Assembly: GCA_900539095.1 (NCBI GenBank)
Contig: UQAR01000070.1
Coordinates: 1 to 10,452 of the forward strand
DNA: 10,452 nucleotides
Origin: an uncultured Ruminococcus sp.
GTDB taxonomy: Bacteria > Bacillota > Clostridia > Oscillospirales > Ruminococcaceae
Direction: 5' to 3'
Part shown: positions 1-6,742 of the stretch, piece by piece
How the letters are laid out: the number at the start of each line of letters is the position of its first letter
Numbering within the stretch: the stretch's first letter is position 1
Notes under the pieces: generated by a model
The model's database searches: none
What the model saw: only the letters and a program-made list of their open reading frames with translations
What the model was told of the DNA's origin: nothing
Program-made: the position numbers and the translations under genes

Positions 1-44
1 ACATAATGCTTGGCGGATTTTCGCCATACAAAGAGGTTATAAAT

Positions 45-1541
45 ATGAACAACAAAAATTATGACGTAATTATCGCAGGCTGCGGTGCGGCAGGTCTTTA
101 TGCAGCACTGAACCTTTCTCACGATCTTAAAGTGCTTGTGCTTTCAAAAAGAGAGCTGACATTGTGCAACTCTTCTCTTGCACAGGGCGGAATCGCTGGT
201 GTCTATGACAACCCTAAAGACTCCCCTGAATATCATAAGCACGATACATTTGTAGCAGGCGGCTTTGAAAATGACCCTGAGTCCACTCAGGTGCTTGTTG
301 ACGAGGCTCATATCGATATCGGCAGACTTATAGAACTTGGTGCTGACTTTGACAAGTGCCCTGACGGTTCTTATCACCGCACTCTTGAAGGCGGTCACGG
401 CATGAACAGAATTTTCCACCATGCTGATACAACAGGATTTGAAATAGAAACTACCCTGCTGAGAAATGTGCAGAAACTCGATAATGTTGAGATACTTGAA
501 AATGCTATTATGTGCGACGCAAAGAAAACCAAGACAGGATTTTCTATTCTTGTGCTAACTGATGACGGCACATATACCACTTATAATTGCAGATATGCTG
601 TTTTCGCAACGGGCGGAATAGGCAGAGTTTATGAATACACCACAAACTCTGCTATCGCAACAGGCGACGGTATCACAACAGCTTACGAGCTTGGTGCTGA
701 GATCAAGAACCTGAGCTATATCCAGTTCCACCCAACAGGATTCAACAACAAGCACACACGTGAAACTTTCCTTATCTCTGAGTCAGTCAGAGGCGAGGGT
801 GCTTATCTGAAAAACTGCAACGGTGAAAGATTCATGCAAAATTATGACGACCGCCTTGAGCTTGCACCTAGAGATGTTGTATCTCATGCTATAATGGCTG
901 AGGCTAAAAAAACCGGTTCTGACAAATTCTATCTCGATATAACTCACAAAGACCCTGAGTTTGTCAAGAATAGATTTCCTATGATAAACGAAAAACTCCT
1001 TGAGGCTGGATATGATATGACAAAGGATATGATCCCTATTTTCCCTTGTCATCATTACCTAATGGGCGGAATAAATGTAGATACATACGCAAGAACTAAC
1101 ATTGACAGACTTTATGCCTGTGGCGAGTGTTCACACACGGGTGTACATGGCAATAACAGACTTGCAAGCAATTCCCTGCTGGAGGCTCTCGTATTTTCAA
1201 GACGTGCTGCTGGGGATATCAATGAGAAGATAAAGTCCGACAACGGCGAGCTTGAGACCTACGATTTCAAGATAGACAATGACGCTCCGCATATCCCTCA
1301 CGGCATAAGAACTGAGGTCAGGGACATTATGCAGCGTGCATATTTTGTCATTCCTGACAAAGAGGCTCTGCCGCCTGATCTTAAAGAAGTCACAAAGCTT
1401 AAAAACTTTCTTTGTGACGGCAACTTCAAGATAGACAGAGATTACGTTGAGGCAAAGTCGCTTACAACTGTTGCTTATATCGTATTGAAAGACGCCATTG
1501 AAAAGCTTGATGCCAAAGAGAAAACGGAGGAAAACAAATGA
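45..1541 (+). CDS. nadB: L-aspartate oxidase (NadB)
   Basis: FAD enzyme that oxidises L-aspartate to iminoaspartate, the first step of de novo NAD synthesis in the cytosol; NadA then condenses the product to quinolinate. The 498-residue protein has the Rossmann FAD motif GCGAAG (residues 12-17), SSLAQGG (43-49), the NadB-type EGGHGMNRIFHHADTTG (115-131), QFHPTGF (227-233), RGEGAYL (249-255), LAPRD (273-277), HYLMGG (337-342) and the family signature TGVHGNNRLASNSLLEAL (365-382). These separate it from succinate dehydrogenase flavoproteins, as does the nadC neighbour. An ATG at 6 is in frame, but ATG 45 has AAGAGG at 31-36 with an 8-base spacer and begins right before the FAD fold, so I chose it. 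The C-terminal helical domain is somewhat short compared with the 540-residue E. coli enzyme. The stop overlaps the nadC start. No promoter is visible; it would lie upstream of the window. Confidence 0.95.
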   Translation: MNNKNYDVIIAGCGAAGLYAALNLSHDLKVLVLSKRELTLCNSSLAQGGIAGVYDNPKDSPEYHKHDTFVAGGFENDPESTQVLVDEAHIDIGRLIELGADFDKCPDGSYHRTLEGGHGMNRIFHHADTTGFEIETTLLRNVQKLDNVEILENAIMCDAKKTKTGFSILVLTDDGTYTTYNCRYAVFATGGIGRVYEYTTNSAIATGDGITTAYELGAEIKNLSYIQFHPTGFNNKHTRETFLISESVRGEGAYLKNCNGERFMQNYDDRLELAPRDVVSHAIMAEAKKTGSDKFYLDITHKDPEFVKNRFPMINEKLLEAGYDMTKDMIPIFPCHHYLMGGINVDTYARTNIDRLYACGECSHTGVHGNNRLASNSLLEALVFSRRAAGDINEKIKSDNGELETYDFKIDNDAPHIPHGIRTEVRDIMQRAYFVIPDKEALPPDLKEVTKLKNFLCDGNFKIDRDYVEAKSLTTVAYIVLKDAIEKLDAKEKTEENK

Positions 1542-2377
1542 GATTGATGCAGTTTCAGATCGACGATATCATAAAGGCAGCTTTGCTTGAAGATATCAAT
1601 TATATAGACGTTACAACAGATTACCTTGTTGACGAAGATTCAGTTTCAACAGCAAAATATGTATCAAAGGACGAGGGCGTTCTTTGCGGAATAGACGTTG
1701 CAATGAGAGTTTTCCAGCTCCTTGATGAGAACGTAAAGTGCGAGATACTTATTCACGACGGTGAAAAGGTCAAGAAGGGCGATATAATCGCAAAGATAAC
1801 AGGTTCAACAAGGGCACTGCTCAAGGGAGAGAGAACTGCTCTTAATATCGTTCAGCATATGTCCGGCGTTGCGACTGCAACGAACAGATGCGTTGAACTT
1901 GTAAAGGGCACAAAGGCGTCAGTTGCGGACACAAGAAAAACGCTCCCAGGACTGAGAGTTTTGCAGAAATATGCTGTTACAGTAGGCGGCGGAAGAAACC
2001 ACAGATACAACCTTTCTGACTGTGCAATGCTCAAAGATACTCACCTTGACGCATATGGCAGCATGACTGGTGCGGTAAACGCTCTTAGAGAAAAAATGGG
2101 ACACACCGTTAAGATAGAAGTTGAGGTCGGCAGCCTTGAAGAGCTTAAAGAGGCTCTTTCACTGGGCGTTGAGATAATCATGCTTGACAATATGACAAAC
2201 GAAGATATGGCAAAGGCTGTTGAAATGACAAACGGCAAGGCACTTCTCGAGGCGTCAGGAAACGTGACCGCTGAAACTATCCGTGCGATAGCTGAAACAG
2301 GTGTTGATATCATTTCTATCGGTGCTATCACACACTCAGTCAAGGCGTTTGACATTTCAATGAAAATGGAAAAGTAG
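1538..2377 (+). CDS. nadC: Nicotinate-nucleotide pyrophosphorylase, carboxylating (quinolinate phosphoribosyltransferase)
   Basis: Converts quinolinate and PRPP to nicotinate mononucleotide, CO2 and pyrophosphate, completing the de novo branch started by NadB and NadA. The 279-residue length is normal. Visible hallmarks are EDINYIDVTTDYL near the N terminus (residues 18-30), LNIVQHMSGVAT (102-113), the active-site DTRKTLPGLR (131-140), GGGRNHR (150-156), KDTH (166-169, where KDNH is more usual), IEVEV (193-197), IIMLDN (213-218), EASGNVT, and ISIGAITHS near the C terminus. The ATG overlaps the nadB TGA as ATGA, and CGGAGG at 1525-1530 serves it, so the two genes are translationally coupled. 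A hairpin follows 8 bases after the stop. Confidence 0.96.
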   Translation: MRLMQFQIDDIIKAALLEDINYIDVTTDYLVDEDSVSTAKYVSKDEGVLCGIDVAMRVFQLLDENVKCEILIHDGEKVKKGDIIAKITGSTRALLKGERTALNIVQHMSGVATATNRCVELVKGTKASVADTRKTLPGLRVLQKYAVTVGGGRNHRYNLSDCAMLKDTHLDAYGSMTGAVNALREKMGHTVKIEVEVGSLEELKEALSLGVEIIMLDNMTNEDMAKAVEMTNGKALLEASGNVTAETIRAIAETGVDIISIGAITHSVKAFDISMKMEK

Positions 2378-2385
2378 GATAAAAC

Positions 2386-2418
2386 AAAAGCCGACACCAT
2401 ATGAAGGTGTTGGCTTTT
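2386..2418 (+). terminator. Intrinsic terminator-like hairpin after nadC
   Basis: A 13-bp stem (2386-2398 with 2406-2418, one G-T pair) encloses a 7-base loop. The left arm begins AAAAGCC and the right arm ends GGCTTTT. Only four T follow the GC part before ATGC, so it may be leaky. It ends 20 bases before the next start codon. Confidence 0.75.
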
Positions 2419-2438
2419 ATGCTTAAATGGGGGTAAAT

Positions 2439-2993
2439 ATGCGGTATTACAAAAGTTATAGTGTGCAATACAACAAAACGGGAATGAGAATAATAGCGTT
2501 TGTTTTTATGCTGATAGGTGTAGTATTTCTTGCAGTGGGGATAGGTTTTGCAATTTATGCGAATAACATGAAAAACAAATGCACCCTTGAAGTCACTGCT
2601 GTGGTATCAGACATTCTCAGCAAAGAGGAACGTCATGAAAACGATGACGGATATACCACTTACACCACGGTTTACACACCTGTTTATACATATTACGCAA
2701 ACGGACAGATGTATACTTCTCACAGCAATACATATTCCAGCAACAGCAGTTACAGAAAAGGACAGACAGTCCAGCTGTTCTGCGACCCTGACGACCCTAT
2801 AACGTTTTATTCGCCTAAGGATACGACCAGTACCATATTGACGGTCGTATTCTGCGGAATCGGCGGACTGTTCATTGTTATAGCGACCGTGTTTATCATT
2901 TTACTTGTTCGTTTTAAGAATAAGCCACATTCAGGACACAGATTTGTAAGCAATGAAATTTATGAAGAAAATAATTATCCATACAACGAATAA
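2439..2993 (+). CDS. DUF3592-like two-pass membrane protein
   Basis: A 184-residue protein of unknown function. Two hydrophobic segments are clear, at about residues 17-41 and 132-158. They flank an extracytoplasmic-looking region of about 90 residues rich in Thr, Tyr and Ser (TTVYTPVYTYYANGQMYTS), followed by KGQTVQLFCDPDDP and FYSPKD. This order (TM, beta-rich domain with Y-x-Y-x-x-x-G, KG..V....P.DP, TM) is that of DUF3592-type proteins, by recognition only. ATG 2427 is in frame, but ATG 2439 has GGGGG at 2429-2433 with a 5-base spacer, so I prefer it. There is no room for a promoter between the nadC hairpin and this gene. The uridine phosphorylase gene follows after 20 bases, so the two may be co-transcribed without a shared function. 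Confidence 0.8.
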   Translation: MRYYKSYSVQYNKTGMRIIAFVFMLIGVVFLAVGIGFAIYANNMKNKCTLEVTAVVSDILSKEERHENDDGYTTYTTVYTPVYTYYANGQMYTSHSNTYSSNSSYRKGQTVQLFCDPDDPITFYSPKDTTSTILTVVFCGIGGLFIVIATVFIILLVRFKNKPHSGHRFVSNEIYEENNYPYNE

Positions 2994-3013
2994 TTCTGAG
3001 AGGAGGAATTTTT

Positions 3014-3805
3014 ATGGCAAGCATTATGGACGGTGAAAGACAATTTCACATCAGAACTATCCCTGAAGAAGTGGGCAGGTATGTTATAATGCCGGGCGAC
3101 CCGGGCAGAGTTCCAAAGATCGCTGCTCTGCTCGATAATGCAAAGCAGGTGGCACAGAACAGAGAATACAATGTCTACACAGGCTACCTTGACGGCGAAA
3201 AAGTAACTGTATGCTCAACCGGTATCGGCGGACCGTCTGCGGCTATAGCAGTGGAAGAGCTTGTAAAGTGCGGTGCTGACACATTTATACGGATAGGCAC
3301 CAGCGGAGGAATGGACCTTTCCGTTAGCGGCGGCGACCTTGTTATCGCATCGGCTGCTGTTCGTGGAGAGGGCACTTCAAAAGAATATCTACCTGAGGGC
3401 TACCCTGCTGTGGCAGATTTCACGGTCACGACTGCACTGGCAAAGGCAGCCGCGGCACTGTCAGAAGATAAGCTTGGAAAGCGTTATCATGTAGGTGTTG
3501 TTCACAGCAAAGACAGCTTTTACGGTGAGGTCGAGCCTGACTCAATGCCGGTGAGCGATGATATAAACTACCGCTGGGACGCATATCTGAAATGCGGCTG
3601 TATGACTTCCGAAATGGAATGTGCGGCAGTTTTCTCAGTGGGCATAACAAGGCACGTCCGCTGCGGAGCTGTAATAACAGCCATATGGAACGTTGAGCGT
3701 TCAAAGGCGAACCTTGAGGACAACGTGAGCGATGATACTACAAGGGGTATCCGCTGTGCGGTGGACGCCGTGAGAATACTTATCAAACAGGATAAAAACA
3801 GGTAG
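3014..3805 (+). CDS. udp: Uridine phosphorylase-like nucleoside phosphorylase
   Basis: Cytosolic enzyme of the PNP/UDP phosphorylase family (NP-I), expected to split uridine plus phosphate into uracil and ribose 1-phosphate for salvage. The 263 residues include H12, MPGDPGRV (26-33, phosphate site), R50, STGIGGPSAAIAVEEL (68-83), RIGTSG (93-98, phosphate Arg93), PAVADF (131-136), KDSFYG (166-171) and the ribose-binding EMECAA (200-205). STGIGGPS, PAVADF and the overall length fit uridine phosphorylase better than trimeric PNP. The E. coli uracil-contacting Gln166 and Arg168 are not obviously present (GEVEPDS follows FY), so base preference is less certain than the fold. The start is fixed by AGGAGG at 3001-3006 with a 7-base spacer. 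A strong hairpin follows. Confidence 0.88.
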   Translation: MASIMDGERQFHIRTIPEEVGRYVIMPGDPGRVPKIAALLDNAKQVAQNREYNVYTGYLDGEKVTVCSTGIGGPSAAIAVEELVKCGADTFIRIGTSGGMDLSVSGGDLVIASAAVRGEGTSKEYLPEGYPAVADFTVTTALAKAAAALSEDKLGKRYHVGVVHSKDSFYGEVEPDSMPVSDDINYRWDAYLKCGCMTSEMECAAVFSVGITRHVRCGAVITAIWNVERSKANLEDNVSDDTTRGIRCAVDAVRILIKQDKNR

Positions 3806-3840
3806 AAAAAAGCCGCCATGAATGCCATGGCGGTTATCTT
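3806..3840. terminator. Bidirectional terminator between convergent genes
   Basis: A 10-bp stem (3811-3820 with 3826-3835; GCCGCCATG against CATGGCGGT, one G-T pair) has a 5-base loop. On the - strand it is followed by a run of T (A at 3806-3811 on the + strand), giving a classic terminator for the pentapeptide-repeat gene, whose stop lies 4 bases away. On the + strand the tail is looser (TATCTTATTTT) but serves the phosphorylase gene. Confidence 0.85.
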
Positions 3841-4471
3841 ATTTTATTCTTATTCCAAGGAGCATTGAAAGCTCCACAGCCTGATCTGCTGAAAAGACAG
3901 CATTGCGAAGTTCTCTGAACGTATCGGAAACACGCAGACCGCCCACAAGACAGTTAGAAAAATCAACGCCGCCTAAAGGTGTTCTGAAAAATGATGTGCC
4001 AAGGTATTTGCTGCCGCTGGTCTTAAATGCTTTGAGATTGCAGGAAACAAGCTCAGCCGAGGACATATCACTGTTTTTCACCTGGGTTTCAGACAGCTTG
4101 CACTTATCAAATATGGCATATCCGCAGTTTGAGGATTCAAACACAACCCCCTGAACTGAGCAGTCTTTGAACTCTGCACCCACAAGTTTGCAGGAGCGGA
4201 ACTCACATCTGCTTAGATAGGCAGAGTCAAGTGATGAATTTGATAGGTCACAGGATATAAAGGTGACGTCAACAAATGAAGAACGTTCAAGGTCGCAGTC
4301 AGTCAAAACGCAGTTTTCAAACACGCAGTTTATAAAAGACAGACAGGAAAGATCTTCGCTTTCAAAATACTCACCGCTGAATTTGCAGCCTGAAATATCG
4401 CTGTCGCTGCGTTTTGCGGTACGTCTGACCTCGTTAAGGTCGCACAATGGAAGGTCTTGCATCTTATTCAC
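3839..4471 (-). CDS. Pentapeptide-repeat protein, cysteine-rich, Qnr/MfpA-like fold
   Basis: A 210-residue protein made almost entirely of pentapeptide repeats that fold as a right-handed square beta-helix. The central hydrophobic residue (mostly F or L) recurs every fifth residue without a break from about residue 26 to 181, roughly 32 repeats or eight coils; examples are CDLER, SSFVD, CDLSN and CEFRS. Cys occupies the i-2 position in about 11 repeats. The C-terminal tail SADQAVELSMLLGIRIK looks like the helix that dimerises Qnr and MfpA proteins. Such proteins can mimic DNA and bind gyrase, but most have no known role, and none is claimed here. Start choice: GTG at 4471 has GGGAGG (4478-4483) with a 6-base spacer; ATG 4462 would be 15 bases from that site. 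The GTG overlaps the end of the GDPD gene, indicating translational coupling. Confidence 0.85.
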   Translation of the reverse strand: MNKMQDLPLCDLNEVRRTAKRSDSDISGCKFSGEYFESEDLSCLSFINCVFENCVLTDCDLERSSFVDVTFISCDLSNSSLDSAYLSRCEFRSCKLVGAEFKDCSVQGVVFESSNCGYAIFDKCKLSETQVKNSDMSSAELVSCNLKAFKTSGSKYLGTSFFRTPLGGVDFSNCLVGGLRVSDTFRELRNAVFSADQAVELSMLLGIRIK

Positions 4472-5216
4472 AGCTTTCCTCCCAGTTATCAGAAAAATCA
4501 AAATCCTCAGGGAACTGCTCCGCTATGACAGTCTTGGAAAACTGCGAGGCAGTTTCAATAAGCTCTCTGCCTCTGCCCGTCCATGTGAGCAGGTCTGCGT
4601 CGATATCGACAGCCTGAAAAGCAGTTTCAAGGCTTATTGATCTGAGATCGGCAGCAATGAACTGAGGCTTTGAAATAATTCTCCAGATAAACGGCTGAGC
4701 ACAAATGAACCTTTCGATATACTCAAGATCAATGTTTTTTCTATATTTTGAAATAAGCTGTCCCCTTATGACCTTCGGCGAATTGAACCTGAACCACATC
4801 ACTGAGAATGGGTTAAAGCTTTGCACAGCAAACTCGCCTTTGTATTTTTTCATCATGTGGTCAAGTCGGCTTTCAAGCTCACCGAATGGTGCACCGCCTT
4901 TTAATTCTATGAGCAGCGGCACTTTGCCGTCCACGGCTTTGAGCACATCAGACAGCAGCGGTATTTTTTCATCACTGCCACCAAGTCTGAACGCAGACAG
5001 CTGCTCATAGGTATAATCAAAAACTCTGCCCTCAACGCCGCAAATTCTTATAAGGTCATCATCATGGAAAACCACAATGCGGCAATCCTTTGTAAGGCGA
5101 ACGTCAAGCTCGATAGACAACCCCTTATCCACTGCAAGTCTGAATGCAGGCAGGGAATTTTCAGGAACAAGATCGGAATGGAGTCCCCTGTGGGCGATAT
5201 ATTTACCAAAATCCAT
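4464..5216 (-). CDS. Glycerophosphodiester phosphodiesterase, cytosolic (GDPD)
   Basis: Hydrolyses glycerophosphodiesters to an alcohol and sn-glycerol 3-phosphate on a TIM-barrel fold, recycling phospholipid head-group debris. The 250 residues are normal for a single-domain member. Catalytic and metal residues are visible: HRG (H9, R10), PENS (18-21), ELDVRLTKD (E36, D38), VVFHDDDL (H51) and LIELKGG (E104, K106). No signal peptide or membrane segment precedes the barrel, so it should be intracellular, unlike secreted GlpQ. ATG 5216 has AGAGGT at 5224-5229 with a 7-base spacer. A perfect sigma-A promoter lies at 5252-5280, and the stop lies inside the start region of the pentapeptide-repeat gene. 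The exact substrate cannot be read from sequence. Confidence 0.92.
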   Translation of the reverse strand: MDFGKYIAHRGLHSDLVPENSLPAFRLAVDKGLSIELDVRLTKDCRIVVFHDDDLIRICGVEGRVFDYTYEQLSAFRLGGSDEKIPLLSDVLKAVDGKVPLLIELKGGAPFGELESRLDHMMKKYKGEFAVQSFNPFSVMWFRFNSPKVIRGQLISKYRKNIDLEYIERFICAQPFIWRIISKPQFIAADLRSISLETAFQAVDIDADLLTWTGRGRELIETASQFSKTVIAEQFPEDFDFSDNWEESCE

Positions 5217-5251
5217 ATGGAATACCTCTTTTCGTGTTTAAAGTCACTTAT

Positions 5252-5280
5252 ATTATACTCTTACACTCTCAGATTGTCAA
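5252..5280 (-). promoter_or_regulatory. Consensus sigma-A promoter for the GDPD / pentapeptide-repeat operon
   Basis: Read on the - strand, TTGACA (5280-5275) is followed by a 17-base spacer and TATAAT (5257-5252). This is an exact match to the consensus in both hexamers and in spacing. Initiation would fall near 5245, leaving a leader of about 29 bases that contains the AGAGGT ribosome site. Confidence 0.85.
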
Positions 5281-5340
5281 CTGTGTCAGATAGTTTAATA
5301 TATATTTCATTCACAGAAAGTTTAATAATTATCACACAGT
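5280..5340. repeat. Inverted and direct short repeats in the divergent promoter region
   Basis: ACTGTGT (5280-5286) and its exact complement ACACAGT (5334-5340) face each other across 47 AT-rich bases. Inside lie two direct copies of AGTTTAATA (5292-5300 and 5319-5327), 27 bases apart. The left arm touches the -35 box of the - strand promoter, and the right arm sits where the -35 of the + strand promoter would be. A regulator site is possible, but chance is not excluded in such AT-rich DNA. Confidence 0.3.
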
Positions 5341-5364
5341 ATCATCACAATAATAAGCTATAAT
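5336..5364 (+). promoter_or_regulatory. Probable promoter of the foldase lipoprotein gene
   Basis: TATAAT at 5359-5364 is a perfect -10 box about 50 bases before the start codon. The -35 region 17 bases upstream (ACAGTA, 5336-5341) is poor, so an activator or an AT-rich upstream element may help. Initiation would be near 5371, giving a leader of about 44 bases. Confidence 0.5.
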
Positions 5365-5381
5365 AAAACCTATGTTATGCA

Positions 5382-5395
5382 GAGAGTTTTCTCTC
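5382..5395 (+). promoter_or_regulatory. Small leader hairpin next to the ribosome site
   Basis: GAGAG and CTCTC pair around a TTTT loop, ending one base before the purine-rich ribosome site (AAAGGAAAGGA, 5396-5406). It may stabilise the mRNA 5' region or tune initiation. The stem is only 5 bp, so this is tentative. Confidence 0.3.
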
Positions 5396-5414
5396 AAAGG
5401 AAAGGACAATTATT

Positions 5415-6635
5415 ATGATAAAGAAAATAGCCGCTGTTACAGCCGCTCTCACAATAGCTATATGCAGCTTTACTTCATGCAGCAAGAATAATGACAGCTC
5501 ATCTGCCACATCTTCCGCAGCTGACTCATCTGTTTCATCAGTTGACAGCACTGCCGCCAAGGAGACCCCTGAACCTTCACTGACTATCGACGGAAAGTCT
5601 ATCGACACAAAGGACTTTATCGTCTGCACCATTGATGGCAAGGACATAGATTTTGATACTTTCAGATACTACTATTATTATACTATAAGCAAGTACACTT
5701 CCACATACGGTGCTACACTTGACACCATAAAGTCAACAGACGGTGGATTTGAACTTCTTATGGAGGACGTTATAACTGCCCTCAAGCAGGAGCTTGTCGC
5801 ACCTAAGCTTGCTGAGGAAAACGGCATCGAGCTTACAGATGATGATAACAAGACCATTGACGAGCAGATAGCTAAAGCAAAGGCAAATTATGATTCTGAT
5901 GAGGCTTATCTCAATGACCTTAAATCAGCTTACCTCACAGAAGATCTTTACAGAAAAATGCTTGAAACTGCTACAATCTATACAAAGGTAAATGACACGC
6001 TCTTCAAAAATGACGGCAAATATGCCACAAAGAAAGAGGATTTCAAGAAAATAGTTAAGGACACGAGCGAGTATTGCCGTGAGATACACGTTATGATACC
6101 TTTCTATGCACAGGTAGATCTTGATGACAGCACTTCTGACAGCTATGACAGTATGTCGCTTTCTGAAAAGGCAAGTGCAAAGCAGTCAGCTTATGCAAAG
6201 CTTGACGATGACGGCGTAAAGAAAGCTAAGGAAAAGGCTAAAAAGCTTGCTGAGGAAGTTCTGAAAAAGGCTCAGGACGGCGATGATTTTGACAAGCTTG
6301 TAGAAGAATACGGCTGGGATCTCGGTCTTGAAGACCCTTCAACGGGATATTATTTCAACAAGGACACAACGGGATATCCTGAGGAGCTTGTAAAGGACGC
6401 TTTCGCACTGAAAGAAAACGCAGTTTCTACAGAGCTTACAGAGAATGACACATACGGATATTTCATAATCAAGCGTCTGCCGGTGGATATGGATTATGTT
6501 GAGCAGAACATAGAGGATATGATCTATTCTTATGACACACCGACTATCTCGAAACTGTATAACGACATGATGGACAAAATGGAAGTTAAATACTGCGATC
6601 AGTGGGACAAGATCACTGCCGACAGCATAACCTGA
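5415..6635 (+). CDS. PrsA/SurA-like parvulin-type foldase lipoprotein
   Basis: A 406-residue exported lipoprotein expected to help secreted proteins fold on the outer face of the membrane. A short basic N terminus and hydrophobic core lead to the lipobox FTSC, with Cys22 as the lipidated residue, then a Ser/Thr/Asp-rich linker (23-56). Next comes a helical SurA_N-like chaperone region (about 75-215) and a parvulin-like PPIase domain (about 222-355). Parvulin signs are EIHVMIPF (223-230), KKLAEEVLKKAQDGDDFDKL (277-296), the GWDLG stretch (300-304) and YGYFIIKR (347-354). The first active-site His is present (H225), but the second, normally in GYHIIK, is Phe350. About 38 acidic and polar residues (231-268) are inserted after the first strand. 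The start has AAAGGA at 5401-5406 with an 8-base spacer. It is a single gene with its own promoter and terminator. Chaperone function seems safer than isomerase activity. Confidence 0.85.
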   Translation: MIKKIAAVTAALTIAICSFTSCSKNNDSSSATSSAADSSVSSVDSTAAKETPEPSLTIDGKSIDTKDFIVCTIDGKDIDFDTFRYYYYYTISKYTSTYGATLDTIKSTDGGFELLMEDVITALKQELVAPKLAEENGIELTDDDNKTIDEQIAKAKANYDSDEAYLNDLKSAYLTEDLYRKMLETATIYTKVNDTLFKNDGKYATKKEDFKKIVKDTSEYCREIHVMIPFYAQVDLDDSTSDSYDSMSLSEKASAKQSAYAKLDDDGVKKAKEKAKKLAEEVLKKAQDGDDFDKLVEEYGWDLGLEDPSTGYYFNKDTTGYPEELVKDAFALKENAVSTELTENDTYGYFIIKRLPVDMDYVEQNIEDMIYSYDTPTISKLYNDMMDKMEVKYCDQWDKITADSIT

Positions 6636-6652
6636 TAATTTATGATACAACC

Positions 6653-6682
6653 AAGAGCCTGAGTATATCTCAGGCTCTTTTT
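6653..6682 (+). terminator. Intrinsic terminator after the foldase gene
   Basis: A perfect 11-bp stem (AAGAGCCTGAG at 6653-6663 with CTCAGGCTCTT at 6669-6679) has the loop TATAT and a T run at 6678-6682. It lies 18 bases after the stop codon and insulates the next promoter. Confidence 0.93.
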
Positions 6683-6695
6683 ATGCGTTTTGTGA

Positions 6696-6724
6696 TTGAC
6701 GTAAGAGTAAATATCTGATATAAT
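6696..6724 (+). promoter_or_regulatory. Strong extended -10 promoter upstream of the nuclease-like gene
   Basis: TTGACG (6696-6701, 5 of 6 matches), a 17-base spacer and TATAAT (6719-6724) are preceded by TG at 6716-6717, making an extended -10. Initiation is expected near 6731, only about 12 bases before the proposed start codon, so the ribosome site GGGGTGATC (6732-6740) would lie at the very 5' end of the transcript. Confidence 0.85.
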
Positions 6725-6742
6725 AAAAGTTGGGGTGATCTT

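Noticed and set aside
12..25. GGCG/CGCC inverted repeat upstream of nadB, a possible regulator site or hairpin
   Set aside because: The stem is only 4 bp and too little upstream sequence is present. The TAA at 4-6 could be the end of a preceding gene, but one codon is no evidence.
2349..2380. TTGACA near the nadC 3' end with TAGGAT 20 bases later, a possible promoter for the DUF3592 gene
   Set aside because: Spacing is too long, the -10 is weak, the hexamer encodes conserved nadC residues, and the terminator hairpin would lie downstream in the leader.
3426..3828. Antisense open frames opposite the uridine phosphorylase gene
   Set aside because: They are shadows of the real gene: no ribosome site, low-quality composition, and they overlap the terminator.
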